Source: Paracidovorax konjaci (lineage in GTDB: Bacteria; Pseudomonadota; Gammaproteobacteria; Burkholderiales; Burkholderiaceae_C). Taken from it: 64,000 bases of DNA. The stretch spans positions 62,001 to 126,000 of the forward strand of contig NZ_FOMQ01000003.1 in NCBI RefSeq assembly GCF_900112675.1, given 5' to 3'. Made by a program: the position numbers and the translations under genes. The notes under the pieces were generated by a model. That model was not told the origin of the DNA. It was given only the letters and a program-made list of their open reading frames with translations, and searched no databases. Shown here piece after piece: positions 33,470-44,519 of this stretch (positions within the stretch are counted from its first letter, which is position 1; each line of letters starts with the position of its first letter).

Positions 33470-34861
33470 TCAGGCCGCCGCCAGAAGCCCTGCGCAGTGG
33501 GCGCACCAGGCGGCCACCGCCGCTTCGGCCGCATCGATGGGCGCATTGCCGCTCAGCCGGGGCCAGCGGCGCTGCGTGGCATGGACGATGCTGCCCAGTT
33601 GCCAGAGCGCTTCGCCGCGGACCAGCGCCAGTTCCGAGGCGCCCTGCGGATCGCCCTGCAAATGCACGGCGATCTCGCTTTCCTGGCGGGGGTGCGCGCC
33701 GGCCTCGACCAGCGACTGCTGCAGGGCCTGCAGGCGTTGCTCCACGAAGGCGCCCGGGTGCCGGCTGTCGCCCGCCAGCAGGTCCGCGGGCACGCCGGCC
33801 CGCAGTTCGGCCCAGCGGTCGAACGCCCCGCCCAGGGTGGCCAGCATCCGGCCCGCTTCTTCCCGTGGGGGCGACAGCGCCACCGCGGCGCCCGGGCCGT
33901 CGGCCAGCAGGGGCTGCAGCAGCGCCGCCAGGTGGGGGGCGAACTTGCGGTGGTTGAGCCGCAGGCTGAGCGAGAGCCGCTGCGCGGCCAGCGCGCTGTA
34001 TTTCTCGAAGAAGGCGGTCGCCACCTCCGACAGCATCAGGATCTGCCCCATGGGCGAGATGTCCGGTCCCCGCAGCCCGCGCGGGTAGCCCGTGCCGTCC
34101 ATGCGCTCGTGGTGTTCCAGCACGGCGGCTTCGACCGCCGGTGGAAAAGCGCCCTGCGCGCGCAGCAGCAGCGTGGCGGTGATGGGGTGCGCGACGAGGT
34201 GCTTGCGGTCGGGGCCCGTGACCTTGTGCTCGGGGTCGTTCCACACCGGGTCCATGTGCATCACCCCGATGTCGTGCAGCAGCGCGGCCACCGCCAGCAG
34301 CGAGGCATCGCGCGCGCCGAAGCCGCTGCCCAGGGCCAGGTGGACCGACAGCAGCATCATGCGCACGCTGTGGTCGAAGAGTTCGCGGCGCTGCTCGCGC
34401 ATCACCGTGAGCTTGAAGGCCATCGGCGCGGGCAGCACCATGCCGCGCAGCGGCGCGATGAGCGGCTCCGGCCCGCCGTGCGCCCGCGCCAGGAGGGCGC
34501 CCAGTCCGCCGCCCTCCTGCTCGCTGCCGCACTGCGCGAGCGCCGCCGCCTCGAGCGCGGGCAGGTCCACGGTGTGTTCGGTGCCCAGCAGGCCGTCGAT
34601 CGGATCGCGCAGCTTGTGCTGCACCAGGCGGTCGTAGAGGCGGCTGTCGATGCGCACGCCCTTCTCGACGAGCTTGATGCCGCTGTCGGTGTAGATGGCG
34701 TCCTGGGTGACGACCGGGCAGTGCTCGGCCATGTCGGTCACGCTGCGCAGGTAGTGCGTGCCGTCCTGGGCCAGCGCCTGCGCATCGGCCAGGGCCTGCT
34801 GCGCGGCCGCCGCCGACATCGCGGGCGGTGCGTGGGGATTGCGTCGGTCGTGGTCGTTCAT
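33470..34861 (-). CDS. HD-GYP domain protein
   Basis: A 463-residue protein with an HD-GYP domain in its middle. This family usually cleaves cyclic di-GMP. The metal site is visible as LHDIGVMHMD and HH then ERMDGTGYPRGL, which carries GYP. Residues 1-150 and 320-463 are helical with no recognised domain, so input may come from them. The alternative is a degenerate enzyme acting as a regulator. It is on the opposite side of the imuA promoter, 92 bp from it, and read in the same direction away from the window start. Confidence 0.85.
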   Translation of the reverse strand: MNDHDRRNPHAPPAMSAAAAQQALADAQALAQDGTHYLRSVTDMAEHCPVVTQDAIYTDSGIKLVEKGVRIDSRLYDRLVQHKLRDPIDGLLGTEHTVDLPALEAAALAQCGSEQEGGGLGALLARAHGGPEPLIAPLRGMVLPAPMAFKLTVMREQRRELFDHSVRMMLLSVHLALGSGFGARDASLLAVAALLHDIGVMHMDPVWNDPEHKVTGPDRKHLVAHPITATLLLRAQGAFPPAVEAAVLEHHERMDGTGYPRGLRGPDISPMGQILMLSEVATAFFEKYSALAAQRLSLSLRLNHRKFAPHLAALLQPLLADGPGAAVALSPPREEAGRMLATLGGAFDRWAELRAGVPADLLAGDSRHPGAFVEQRLQALQQSLVEAGAHPRQESEIAVHLQGDPQGASELALVRGEALWQLGSIVHATQRRWPRLSGNAPIDAAEAAVAAWCAHCAGLLAAA

Positions 34862-34904
34862 GCGCCTCTGAATATACGGGCCGCCGCAGGCCCCGCCGGC
34901 AAAG

Positions 34905-34939
34905 AAAAAGCCTGCGGGCGCACAGCCGGCAGGCTTTTT
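34905..34939. terminator. Bidirectional terminator between HD-GYP gene and ppa
   Basis: Stem AAAAAGCCTGC/GCAGGCTTTTT with a 13-base loop, flanked by A and T tracts. It ends ppa, whose stop is 42 bp away. Confidence 0.85.
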
Positions 34940-34980
34940 CTGGCGAAGGCAGCGCGTGGGGCGCCGCCCGGGCGGGCCGA

Positions 34981-35517
34981 TCAGCCCTGCGAGTTCTTGT
35001 AGCTCTCCACGCCGTCGGTGATTTCCTTGTGGGCGGCCTCGACGCCTTCCCAGCCCAGCACCTTGACCCACTTGCCTTCTTCCAGGTCCTTGTAGTGCTC
35101 GAAGAAGTGGCTGATGGCCTTCAGGCGCACAGGGTTCACGTCGTCCACGGTCTTCCAGCCTTCGTACATCTTGAGGATCTTGGTGGTGGGCACGGCCAGC
35201 ACCTTGCCGTCCACGCCGGCTTCGTCTTCCATCTTCAGGATGCCGAGCGCGCGGCAGGGCACGACCACGCCGGGGTGCAGGGGGTACGGGGTGATCACCA
35301 GCACATCGACCGGGTCGCCGTCGCCGGACAGCGTCTGGGGCACGTAGCCGTAGTTGCAGGGGTAGTACATGGCCGTCGTCAGGAAACGGTCCACGAAGAC
35401 CGCGCCGGACTCCTTGTCCACCTCGTACTTGATCGGGTCGGATTCCGCAGGGATCTCGATGACCACGTTGAAGGTTTCGGGAAGCTTCTTGCCGGGGGTG
35501 ACGTTGTTCAGGGACAT
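34981..35517 (-). CDS. ppa: Soluble inorganic pyrophosphatase
   Basis: A 178-residue family I pyrophosphatase that hydrolyses PPi released by biosynthesis. Family features are [35 protein letters not shown] (the Asp-rich metal site D-G-D-P-x-D) and [18 protein letters not shown]. The start at 35517 gives the usual length. Its probable promoter has TAGAAT at 35594-35599. It is divergent from the membrane pyrophosphatase gene hppA, which is a rare but meaningful pairing. Confidence 0.95.
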   Translation of the reverse strand: MSLNNVTPGKKLPETFNVVIEIPAESDPIKYEVDKESGAVFVDRFLTTAMYYPCNYGYVPQTLSGDGDPVDVLVITPYPLHPGVVVPCRALGILKMEDEAGVDGKVLAVPTTKILKMYEGWKTVDDVNPVRLKAISHFFEHYKDLEEGKWVKVLGWEGVEAAHKEITDGVESYKNSQG

Positions 35518-35733
35518 GGTTGAAATGGAGGGATGGGAATGCAAAGGATGCGGGGAGCGCGCCAGCCGTGCCGGCCGGGCCGCAGGTGGCGCATTCTAGA
35601 GCGGCGGGCCCGGGGCCCTGCGCCGGCCCGCGGCCGCGGCCGCGGCGGCTTGCGGCGCGGCGCCCGCGGGCGTACATTGCGGCGGTTGGCCAATCGTCTC
35701 CACCCGCCTTCGCGGGCCGATGGGCACGAGGAA

Positions 35734-35775
35734 GCAACGCAGCGGAAACACTCCCGCGATGCGTTGCGTGTTTCC
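35734..35775 (+). promoter_or_regulatory. Leader of hppA with two competing stems
   Basis: GCAACGCA (35734-35741) can pair with TGCGTTGC (35760-35767), and GGAAACAC (35744-35751) with GTGTTTCC (35768-35775). The order is A-B-A'-B', so the two 8-bp stems cannot both form as simple hairpins. This may be a switch or a pseudoknot in the hppA 5' leader. Confidence 0.45.
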
Positions 35776-35808
35776 TTCCGTGCATCCCCCTGACAGGAGA
35801 CGACGAAC

Positions 35809-37914
<2,106 letters not shown>

Positions 37915-38113
37915 TTCCGCCGGGCGCCGGGCAGCCCAGGCGCTCCGGTATCGATAGCGCCCGGCCATGAGGGCACGGGCGCCATAGCCATTTTTGCCGG
38001 TGCACCCGGCGCGGAACGGACCTCGGCATGCGTTAAGGTGGCCCGGCGCCCGGGCCCTGCCCTGGCGCCCTGCTGGACCTCCCCCCGTACGTTCTCCGAG
38101 AAAGGCTGCCCCG

Positions 38114-39586
38114 ATGCCGCTGCAAGCGCCCGCGTTCCTGCCCCCGCCTCCCACCTTCAGAGCCTTGCCTGCCGCCGCGCCGCGCCCCTTGCGGGCCCGG
38201 CCGGCGGGCTGGTGCCTGGCTCTGGCGCTCGGCGCCCTCGCGGCGGGCACCGCCACCGCACAGACACAGACACAGACACAGACACAGACGCAGACGCGCG
38301 CTGCGCCTGCCGCTGCCGCTGCCTCGGCGGCGCAGCCCACCGCGAGCCCGGCCGTGCAGCGCAGCCTGCAGGCCGTGCGCTCGGCCCCGGCCGTGCAGCA
38401 GGTGCTGGACGACCTGCGCACCGACCACGCGCGCGCCGTCGAAGAGCTGCGCCACCTCGTGCAGATCCCCGCGCCGCCCTTCAAGGAGCAGCGCCGCGCC
38501 GAATACGTGGTGAAGCGCTTCAAGGAACTGGGCCTGGCCGATGCCGCCATCGACCAGGAAGGCAATGCCGTCGGCATCCGCAAGGGCGCGGGCAACGGGC
38601 CCCGGCTGGTGGTGTCGGCCCACCTGGACACGGTGTTCCCCGAAGGCACGAACCTCGCCGTGCGCGAGGAAGGCGGCAAGCTGTATGCGCCGGGCATCTC
38701 GGACGACACGCGCGGCGTGACGGTGCTGCTCTCGTGGCTCAAGGCGCTCAACGAACGCAAGCTCGCCACCGTGGGCGACATCGTCTTCGTGGCGAACGTG
38801 GGCGAGGAAGAGCTGGGCAACCTGCGCGGCATGAAGGCGCTCTTCCGCACCCATGCCGACATCGACGGCATGGTCGGGCTGGAGCCCGGCGAGGGCGACG
38901 GCATCCTCAACCAGGGCACGGGCAGCCACCGCTACGAAGTGGCCTTCAAGGGGCCCGGCGGCCACAGCTTCGCGGCCTTCGGCCAGGTGCCCAGCGCCAT
39001 CCACGCGATGGGCCGTGCCATCGCGCACATCGGCGACGTGCAGGTGCCGGCCGATCCCAGGACCACCTTCACCGTGGGCAAGGTGGGCGGTGGCACCTCG
39101 GTGAACACCATCGCGGGCGACGCCACGATGGCGGTGGACATCCGCTCCAACGCCCTGCCCGCGCTGCTGCAGGCCGAGAAGGACATCATGGCCGCCATCC
39201 AGCGCGGCGTGGAGGAAGAGAACCGCCGCTGGAACGCCGCGGCGAAGATCACGGCCGAGCCGAAGATGATCGGCGACCGCCCCGCCGGCGCCACCGCCGC
39301 GGACCAGCCCATCGTGCAGGCGGCCGTCGCCTCGGTGCTGGCGTCCGGCGGCAAGCCCACGCTGCGCGCGGCCAGCACCGATGCCAACGTGCCCATGGGC
39401 CTGGGCATCCCGGCCATCATCCTGGGCAGCGGCGGCAAGAACGGCGGTTTCCACGCGCTGGGCGAATGGTTCGACCCCACCGATGCCTGGAAAGGCGCGC
39501 AGACCGGCCTCGTGACGGTGCTGGCGCTGGTCGGCGTGCAGGGCACGAGCGAGCCGGTGCTGGCGCGCCGCCCGCCGCGCCGCTGA
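38114..39586 (+). CDS. Secreted M20-family metallopeptidase
   Basis: A 490-residue zinc peptidase of the M20 (ArgE/DapE/CPG2) family with a signal peptide: a hydrophobic core around residues 35-50 ends in AGTATA. Then comes a Gln-Thr repeat. Metal and catalytic motifs are VVSAHLDTVFPEG, GISDDTRG, ANVGEEELGNLRG and a later His near GGKNGGFHALGEW. Probably cleaves a peptide or amide in the periplasm. The gene stands alone, 199 bp after hppA. Confidence 0.85.
   Translation: MPLQAPAFLPPPPTFRALPAAAPRPLRARPAGWCLALALGALAAGTATAQTQTQTQTQTQTRAAPAAAAASAAQPTASPAVQRSLQAVRSAPAVQQVLDDLRTDHARAVEELRHLVQIPAPPFKEQRRAEYVVKRFKELGLADAAIDQEGNAVGIRKGAGNGPRLVVSAHLDTVFPEGTNLAVREEGGKLYAPGISDDTRGVTVLLSWLKALNERKLATVGDIVFVANVGEEELGNLRGMKALFRTHADIDGMVGLEPGEGDGILNQGTGSHRYEVAFKGPGGHSFAAFGQVPSAIHAMGRAIAHIGDVQVPADPRTTFTVGKVGGGTSVNTIAGDATMAVDIRSNALPALLQAEKDIMAAIQRGVEEENRRWNAAAKITAEPKMIGDRPAGATAADQPIVQAAVASVLASGGKPTLRAASTDANVPMGLGIPAIILGSGGKNGGFHALGEWFDPTDAWKGAQTGLVTVLALVGVQGTSEPVLARRPPRR
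38261..38296. repeat. Hexanucleotide tandem repeat in the M20 gene
   Basis: Six units of CAGACA or CAGACG in a row encode QTQTQT just after the signal peptide. Changes in copy number would keep the frame. Confidence 0.85.
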
Positions 39587-39592
39587 AGGCCG

Positions 39593-40132
39593 TCAGGCCC
39601 GGGCCGGGCGGCCCGGGCGCTGCGCGTTGAGGCGCACGGGCCCCGAGCGGGCATCGACCGCGGCCTGCACCTCGCGCCGCAGGCCGAGCGCGAAGCCGAT
39701 CTCGGCGGCCACGAAGAGCGGCCCGACGATCAGGCCCACGAGATCGTCCACGAACGCGGGCTTGCGGCCTTCGTAGTAGTGGCCCACGAACTGGATCACC
39801 CAGCCCACCACGAAGAGCCCCACGCCCGCGCCCAGCCACAGCACGGTGGCCTGCGCGGCGAGCCACTGGCCCACGGCCAGCATGGCGGCCAGCACCGCCG
39901 CCATCGCGAGGCCGTAGCGCGCATCGAGCCGGAAGTAGAACAGGCTGGCCGCCAGAGCGGCCGCCAGGGCCGGCGAGACCGGCAGCAGGCCGCCGGCCAT
40001 CCACGCGGGGCGCGACAGCAGCACCGTGACGGCCAGCATGATCATCGGCACGCCGACGAAATGGGTCTGGATGTTGCGCGGATCGCGGTGGTAGTCGGCG
40101 TATTGGGAGAGGTGGTCGATCAGGGTTTTCAT
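39593..40132 (-). CDS. Mpo1-like (DUF962) membrane protein
   Basis: A 179-residue protein of the DUF962/Mpo1 family, related to a yeast enzyme that acts on 2-hydroxy fatty acids. Family signs are YHRDPRNIQTHFVGVPMIML, with its conserved His and helix, then HYYEGRKPAFVDDLVGLIVG. Four hydrophobic segments place it in the membrane. Its function in bacteria is not established. The stop is 7 bp from the end of the M20 gene on the other strand. Confidence 0.85.
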   Translation of the reverse strand: MKTLIDHLSQYADYHRDPRNIQTHFVGVPMIMLAVTVLLSRPAWMAGGLLPVSPALAAALAASLFYFRLDARYGLAMAAVLAAMLAVGQWLAAQATVLWLGAGVGLFVVGWVIQFVGHYYEGRKPAFVDDLVGLIVGPLFVAAEIGFALGLRREVQAAVDARSGPVRLNAQRPGRPARA

Positions 40133-40247
40133 GGGTGTCTCCTTTGGCGGCGGCCCTCTGCGGCGGGGCGCCTGCGCCGAATAATCCGCAGTCGGCGCGG
40201 TGCTGTCTGTCGGCCAGCCGACACAACCCGCCCGCTCCCCGCCCGCC

Positions 40248-40970
40248 ATGCCCACCACGCCCACCACCGTCGCCGCGGACCACCTCGCCACGCTCTCCTC
40301 GGGCCGCTGGTTCGCCACGCTGCCCGCCGACCTGGCCGGAGCACTGGCCGCCATGGCCCACCTGCGCGCCCTGCAGGCCGGTGAAGCGCTCTTCCTGCGC
40401 GGAGATGCCCCCTGCGGCCTCTACGCCGTGGTGCGCGGGGCGATCGACATTTCGGGGGTGGGCGGCCTGCAGCCGCAGGCGCGCGCGGCGCTGCTCACGC
40501 GGCTGGAGCCGCCGGCCTGGTTCGGCGAGATCGCCGTCTTCGACCGGGCGCCGCGCACGCACGACGCCCATGCGGCCGAACCCGGCACGCTGCTGCTGCA
40601 GGTGCCGCAGGCGCCGCTGCTGGCCTGGCTGGGCGCGCACCCCGGGCACTGGCACGCGCTCGCGCTGCTGCTCACCGACAAGCTGCGCACCGCCTTCGTG
40701 GCGCTGGAGGAACTGGCGCTGCTGCCCGCTCCCGAGCGCCTCGCGCGGCGGCTCGTGCTCATGGCCGAGGGCTACGGCCAATGGGCCGGCGAGGGGCGCT
40801 CGCGCCGCAGCATCGCGCTGTCGCAGGAGCAGCTCGCGCTGATGCTCGCGCTCTCGCGCCAGACCACCAACCAGATCCTGCGCGACCTGCAGGCGCGCGG
40901 CCTGCTGCGCATGCACCGCGGCGGCATCGAGATCCTGGACCTGGCCGGCCTGCGCGCGGCCTGCGCCTGA
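40248..40970 (+). CDS. Crp/Fnr-family regulator
   Basis: A 240-residue regulator. The N-terminal cyclic-nucleotide-binding fold is visible as LFLRGDAPCGLYAVVRGAID and PPAWFGEIAVFDRAPRTHDA. The C-terminal winged helix has LSQEQLALMLALSRQTTNQI and ILRDLQARGLLRMHRGGIEI. The residues that bind cAMP in Crp (a Glu and Arg in the G-E-x-x-x-x-x-R-S motif) are partly replaced, so its ligand may be different or absent. It is divergent from the Mpo1-like gene by about 115 bp and is followed by the aldehyde dehydrogenase gene, which it might control. Confidence 0.85.
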   Translation: MPTTPTTVAADHLATLSSGRWFATLPADLAGALAAMAHLRALQAGEALFLRGDAPCGLYAVVRGAIDISGVGGLQPQARAALLTRLEPPAWFGEIAVFDRAPRTHDAHAAEPGTLLLQVPQAPLLAWLGAHPGHWHALALLLTDKLRTAFVALEELALLPAPERLARRLVLMAEGYGQWAGEGRSRRSIALSQEQLALMLALSRQTTNQILRDLQARGLLRMHRGGIEILDLAGLRAACA

Positions 40971-41001
40971 GCACCCCGCCGCGGCGGGCACCTGCCGCAC
41001 A

Positions 41002-42444
41002 ATGCGCCGCATGCAGTACCACCACATCGCCAACGCCGCCGTGCCGTCTGCCGGCGGCCGCACCCTGCCGGTGATCGACCCCTCCGACGGCCAGCCCTAC
41101 GACGAGATCCAGCGCGGCACGGCCGGCGACATCGACGATGCCGTGCGCGCGGCCCGGCGGTGCCACGACACCGTGTGGCGCACGCTGGCCCCGGCCGAGC
41201 GCGGCCGGCTGCTGATGCGCCTCGCGCAGTCGGTCACGGCCCATGCCGACGAGCTGGCCGCCATCGAACAGCGCGACTGCGGCAAGCCCACGCGGCAGGC
41301 GCGGGCCGATGCGCTGGCGCTGGCGCGGTACTTCGAGTTCTATGCCGGTGCCTGCGACAAGCTGCACGGCGACACGATCCCCTACGCCGACGGCTACAGC
41401 GTGCTCACCTGGCGCGAACCGCACGGCGTGACGGGCCACATCGTGCCGTGGAACTACCCCATGCAGATCTTCGGCCGCTGCGTGGGCGGGGCTCTGGCGG
41501 CGGGCAACGTCTGCGTGGTCAAGCCGTCCGAGGACGCCTGCCTCTCGCTGCTGCGCGTGGCCCGGCTCGCGGCCGAGGCTGGCTTTCCGGCGGGCGCGAT
41601 CAACATCGTGACGGGCTACGGCCACGAGGTGGGCGAGGCGCTCGCGCGGCACCCGGGCATCGACCACATCAGCTTCACGGGCAGCCCGCGCATCGGCACG
41701 CTGATCCAGCAGGCGGCCGCGGAGCGCCACTGCCCGGTCACGCTGGAGCTGGGCGGCAAGAGCCCGCAGATCCTGTTCGCCGACGCCGACCTGGACGCGG
41801 CCCTGCCCGCGGTGGTCAACGCCATCGTGCAGAACGCGGGGCAGACCTGCTCGGCGGGCTCGCGCGTGCTCATCGATTCGCTCATCTACGAGAACGTGCT
41901 GGAGCGGCTGGCGGCGATGTTCCAGGCCCTGCGCGTGGGCCCGGCCGCGATGGACCTGGACCTGGGCCCGCTGATCCGCCAGAGCCAGCAGCAGCGGGTG
42001 TGGGATTTCCTCTCCGATGCGCAGATCGCCGGCATTCCGCTCATGGCGCAGGGCACCGTTGTGGAAGGCGCCCCGCAGTCGGGCTTCTACCAGGCGCCCG
42101 CGCTGCTGCGCGACGTGCCGTTCGATCATCCGCTGGCGCAGGAGGAGATCTTCGGCCCCGTGCTCTCGGCGATGCCGTTCGAGAGCGAGGAGCAGGCCGT
42201 GCAACTGGCCAACGCCACGCGCTTCGGCCTCGTCGCGGGCGTGTGGACGCGCGACGGCGCGCGCCAGTTCCGCATGGCCCGGCGCATCGCGAGCGGCCAG
42301 GTGTTCATCAACAACTACGGCGCGGCGGGCGGCGTGGAGCTGCCCTTCGGCGGCGTGAAATCCAGCGGCCACGGACGCGAGAAGGGCCTGGAGGCGCTGC
42401 TCGGTTTCACCACGCTCAAGACCGTGGCGATCCGGCACGGCTGA
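41002..42444 (+). CDS. Aldehyde dehydrogenase, betaine-aldehyde-like
   Basis: A 480-residue NAD-dependent aldehyde dehydrogenase. IVPWNYPMQIFGRCVGGALA and FTGSPRIGTLIQQAAA cover the cofactor site; VTLELGGKSPQILF carries the general base Glu, and NAGQTCSAGSRVLI the catalytic Cys. The closest type I can suggest is betaine aldehyde or gamma-aminobutyraldehyde dehydrogenase. The substrate is not certain. The start at 41002 has a second in-frame ATG at 41011. It is preceded by the Crp-type regulator with 31 bp between. Confidence 0.9.
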   Translation: MRRMQYHHIANAAVPSAGGRTLPVIDPSDGQPYDEIQRGTAGDIDDAVRAARRCHDTVWRTLAPAERGRLLMRLAQSVTAHADELAAIEQRDCGKPTRQARADALALARYFEFYAGACDKLHGDTIPYADGYSVLTWREPHGVTGHIVPWNYPMQIFGRCVGGALAAGNVCVVKPSEDACLSLLRVARLAAEAGFPAGAINIVTGYGHEVGEALARHPGIDHISFTGSPRIGTLIQQAAAERHCPVTLELGGKSPQILFADADLDAALPAVVNAIVQNAGQTCSAGSRVLIDSLIYENVLERLAAMFQALRVGPAAMDLDLGPLIRQSQQQRVWDFLSDAQIAGIPLMAQGTVVEGAPQSGFYQAPALLRDVPFDHPLAQEEIFGPVLSAMPFESEEQAVQLANATRFGLVAGVWTRDGARQFRMARRIASGQVFINNYGAAGGVELPFGGVKSSGHGREKGLEALLGFTTLKTVAIRHG

Positions 42445-42554
42445 AGGCCTGTGCGCGGATGGCCCGGCACGGCGGCTGCCCGCGGGATGGGGGCGGGCCG
42501 TTGCAGCCCTGCCCGTCCCCGTGTGCGGCAAGGCACCGGATTTGCTATTTAATT

Positions 42555-42600
42555 GATAGCAAACTATTCAATGGAATCGGCGGCATGGGGGCAAAAACCC
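42555..42600. repeat. Dispersed intergenic repeat, copy 2
   Basis: Near copy of 27594-27639, differing at about four of 46 positions. Here it is joined to a palindrome, TTTGCTAT with ATAGCAAA, at 42541-42563, and lies between the convergent ends of the aldehyde dehydrogenase and ZIP genes. Confidence 0.8.
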
Positions 42601-42610
42601 TTGGACCGCG

Positions 42611-43513
42611 TCACCCCAGGGCGGTATCGAGCAGCATCATGAGCACGAAGCCGATCATGAGCCCGCCGGTGGCCCAGGCCTCGTGCCCCTTGCGGTGCGA
42701 CTCGGGAATGATCTCGTGGCTGATGACGAACAGCATCGCTCCGGCCGCAAAGCCCAGGCCCCAGGGCAGCAGCCCCGCCGACAGGCCGATGATCGACGCG
42801 CCCAGCACGGCGCCCAGCGGCTCCACCAGCCCCGACGCCATGCCCAGCGCCACCGCCAGCCAGCGCCGGTAGCCGGCCGCCAGCAGCGCCACGGCCACCA
42901 CCAGGCCCTCGGGAACGTCCTGGATGGCGATGCCGGCCGTGAGCGTGCCCGCCTGCAGCGCATCGGTCCCCCCGTAGGCCACGCCGATCGCCAGCCCTTC
43001 CGGGAGGTTGTGCAGCGCGATCGCGAACACGAAAAGCCAGGTGCGGCGCAGCGTGCGCGGCGAGGGGCCGCCCTCCACGCCCTTGATGAAATGCTCGTGC
43101 GGCAGCAGCCGTTCCATGACCAGCAGCGCGAGCCCGCCCAGCAGGATGGATCCGCCGATGATGCCGCCGGCGCCCCAGGCGCCCGCGCCGTTGGCCTTGG
43201 CCGCCTCCAGCCCCGGAATGATCAGCGAGAAGGAAGACGCCGCCAGCATCACGCCCGCGCCGAAGCCGAAGAGCGTGTCCTGCACGCGCTCCGACAGGCG
43301 CTGCGAGAACACCACCGGCAGCGTGCCGAGCGCCGTCGCCAGCGCCGCGACCAGCCCGCCCTGCCATGCCAGCGCCACGCGGGGATGGGCCTGCAAGAAC
43401 TGCGCGAACTGCAGGCCCAGCACCACCAGCCCCGCCAGGGCGATGGCCAGGCCGAACCACCGGCGGAGTCCCCAGCCGGGGCGGCGCAACGACAGCGTGT
43501 TCTGGGCAGGCAT
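42611..43513 (-). CDS. ZIP-family metal transporter
   Basis: A 300-residue membrane protein of the ZIP family that imports zinc or other divalent metals. FAIALHNLPEGLAIGVAYGG carries the His/Asn/Pro/Glu metal-binding helix and IAIQDVPEGLVVAVALL the second, where His is replaced by Gln. LFVISHEIIPESHRKGHE near the end is a further metal-ligand helix. About eight helices are visible. The neighbouring superoxide dismutase gene is on the same strand after it, 72 bp further, which might reflect metal supply to that enzyme; that is speculation. Confidence 0.85.
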   Translation of the reverse strand: MPAQNTLSLRRPGWGLRRWFGLAIALAGLVVLGLQFAQFLQAHPRVALAWQGGLVAALATALGTLPVVFSQRLSERVQDTLFGFGAGVMLAASSFSLIIPGLEAAKANGAGAWGAGGIIGGSILLGGLALLVMERLLPHEHFIKGVEGGPSPRTLRRTWLFVFAIALHNLPEGLAIGVAYGGTDALQAGTLTAGIAIQDVPEGLVVAVALLAAGYRRWLAVALGMASGLVEPLGAVLGASIIGLSAGLLPWGLGFAAGAMLFVISHEIIPESHRKGHEAWATGGLMIGFVLMMLLDTALG

Positions 43514-43585
43514 GGGCGGGTGCTCCGGAGGGGGTTTCAAGGCGAGGGTTCCTGTGCGCAAAGGTGCCGTGCGGGCGGGTGCGGG

Positions 43586-44218
43586 TCAACCGCGGGCGTT
43601 CGCGTACCGGCGGGCCACTTCGTCCCACCGGATCACACGATAGAACGCCGCGATGTATTCGGGGCGTCGGTTCTGGTACTGCAGGTAGTAGGCGTGTTCC
43701 CACACGTCCAGCCCGAGGATCGGCGTGTGGCCCGACAGCAGCCCGGCCATGAGCGGGCTGTCCTGGTTGCCGCTGCTCTCCACCGCCAGGCGGCCTGCGG
43801 CATCGACCACCAGCCAGGCCCAGCCGCTGCCGAAGCGCGTGAGCGCGGCCTTGGTGAAGGCCTCCTTGAAGGCGCCCAGGCCGCCCAGGTCGCGGTCGAT
43901 CGCCTCGGCCAGCGCGCCCGTGGGCTGGCTGCCTCCGCCCTGCCCCTCGGGGGCCATCACGGTCCAGAACAGGCTGTGGTTGGCATGGCCGCCGCCGTTG
44001 TTGCGCACGGCGGTCTGCAGCGCTTCGGGCAGCGCCTGCAGGCGCGCCACGAGTTCGTCGATGGGCGTGTCGGCATGCGGCGTGCCTTCCAGCGCGGCGT
44101 TCAGGTTGTTGATGTATGTCTGGTGGTGCTTGGTGTGGTGGATTTCCATCGTCCGCGCGTCGATGTGCGGCTCCAGGGCGTCATAGGCGTAGGGCAAGGC
44201 AGGCAGCGTGTAGGGCAT
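43586..44218 (-). CDS. sodA: Superoxide dismutase, Mn-type
   Basis: A 210-residue enzyme of the Mn/Fe superoxide dismutase family. Metal ligands appear in [20 protein letters not shown], and [19 protein letters not shown] (Asp and His). The second-shell residues GGGHANHS and GNQDSP are of the Mn type, not the Fe type. The ATG at 44218 gives full length. A Fur-like box lies about 75 bp upstream, which fits iron-repressed Mn-enzyme synthesis. Dismutation of superoxide yields hydrogen peroxide. Confidence 0.9.
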   Translation of the reverse strand: MPYTLPALPYAYDALEPHIDARTMEIHHTKHHQTYINNLNAALEGTPHADTPIDELVARLQALPEALQTAVRNNGGGHANHSLFWTVMAPEGQGGGSQPTGALAEAIDRDLGGLGAFKEAFTKAALTRFGSGWAWLVVDAAGRLAVESSGNQDSPLMAGLLSGHTPILGLDVWEHAYYLQYQNRRPEYIAAFYRVIRWDEVARRYANARG

Positions 44219-44292
44219 GGTTCTCACTTTCTGGACAAGGTTTGCGGTAGCGCAGGATCCAGAACGTCGAATCCAGGCAGCCATCACCATGC

Positions 44293-44315
44293 AAATGATA
44301 ATTATTTTTATTCGC
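44293..44315. promoter_or_regulatory. Fur-like box between sodA and the lodA-like gene
   Basis: AATGATAATTATTTTTATT resembles the Fur consensus of GATAAT repeats. It lies in the 301-bp gap between divergent genes, nearer to sodA. No other feature is evident in this gap. Confidence 0.65.
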
Positions 44316-44519
44316 ATGCATGTCAAGTGGGTTATTGCCCGCGCGCAACGCCGCGGCGGGGGTGCCGGCTCCGGTAAAACCCTGACTTCCACCCCGGGGC
44401 ATGCCGGGACAATGGCCCGGTCCTGCGCCGCCGGCCGCCCGGCTGGCAGGCGCGGGACGCGTTCACATTCCAACAATGCATGGCTGGCCGCCCGCACGGC
44501 CACGACAGAGAGGGTTTCC

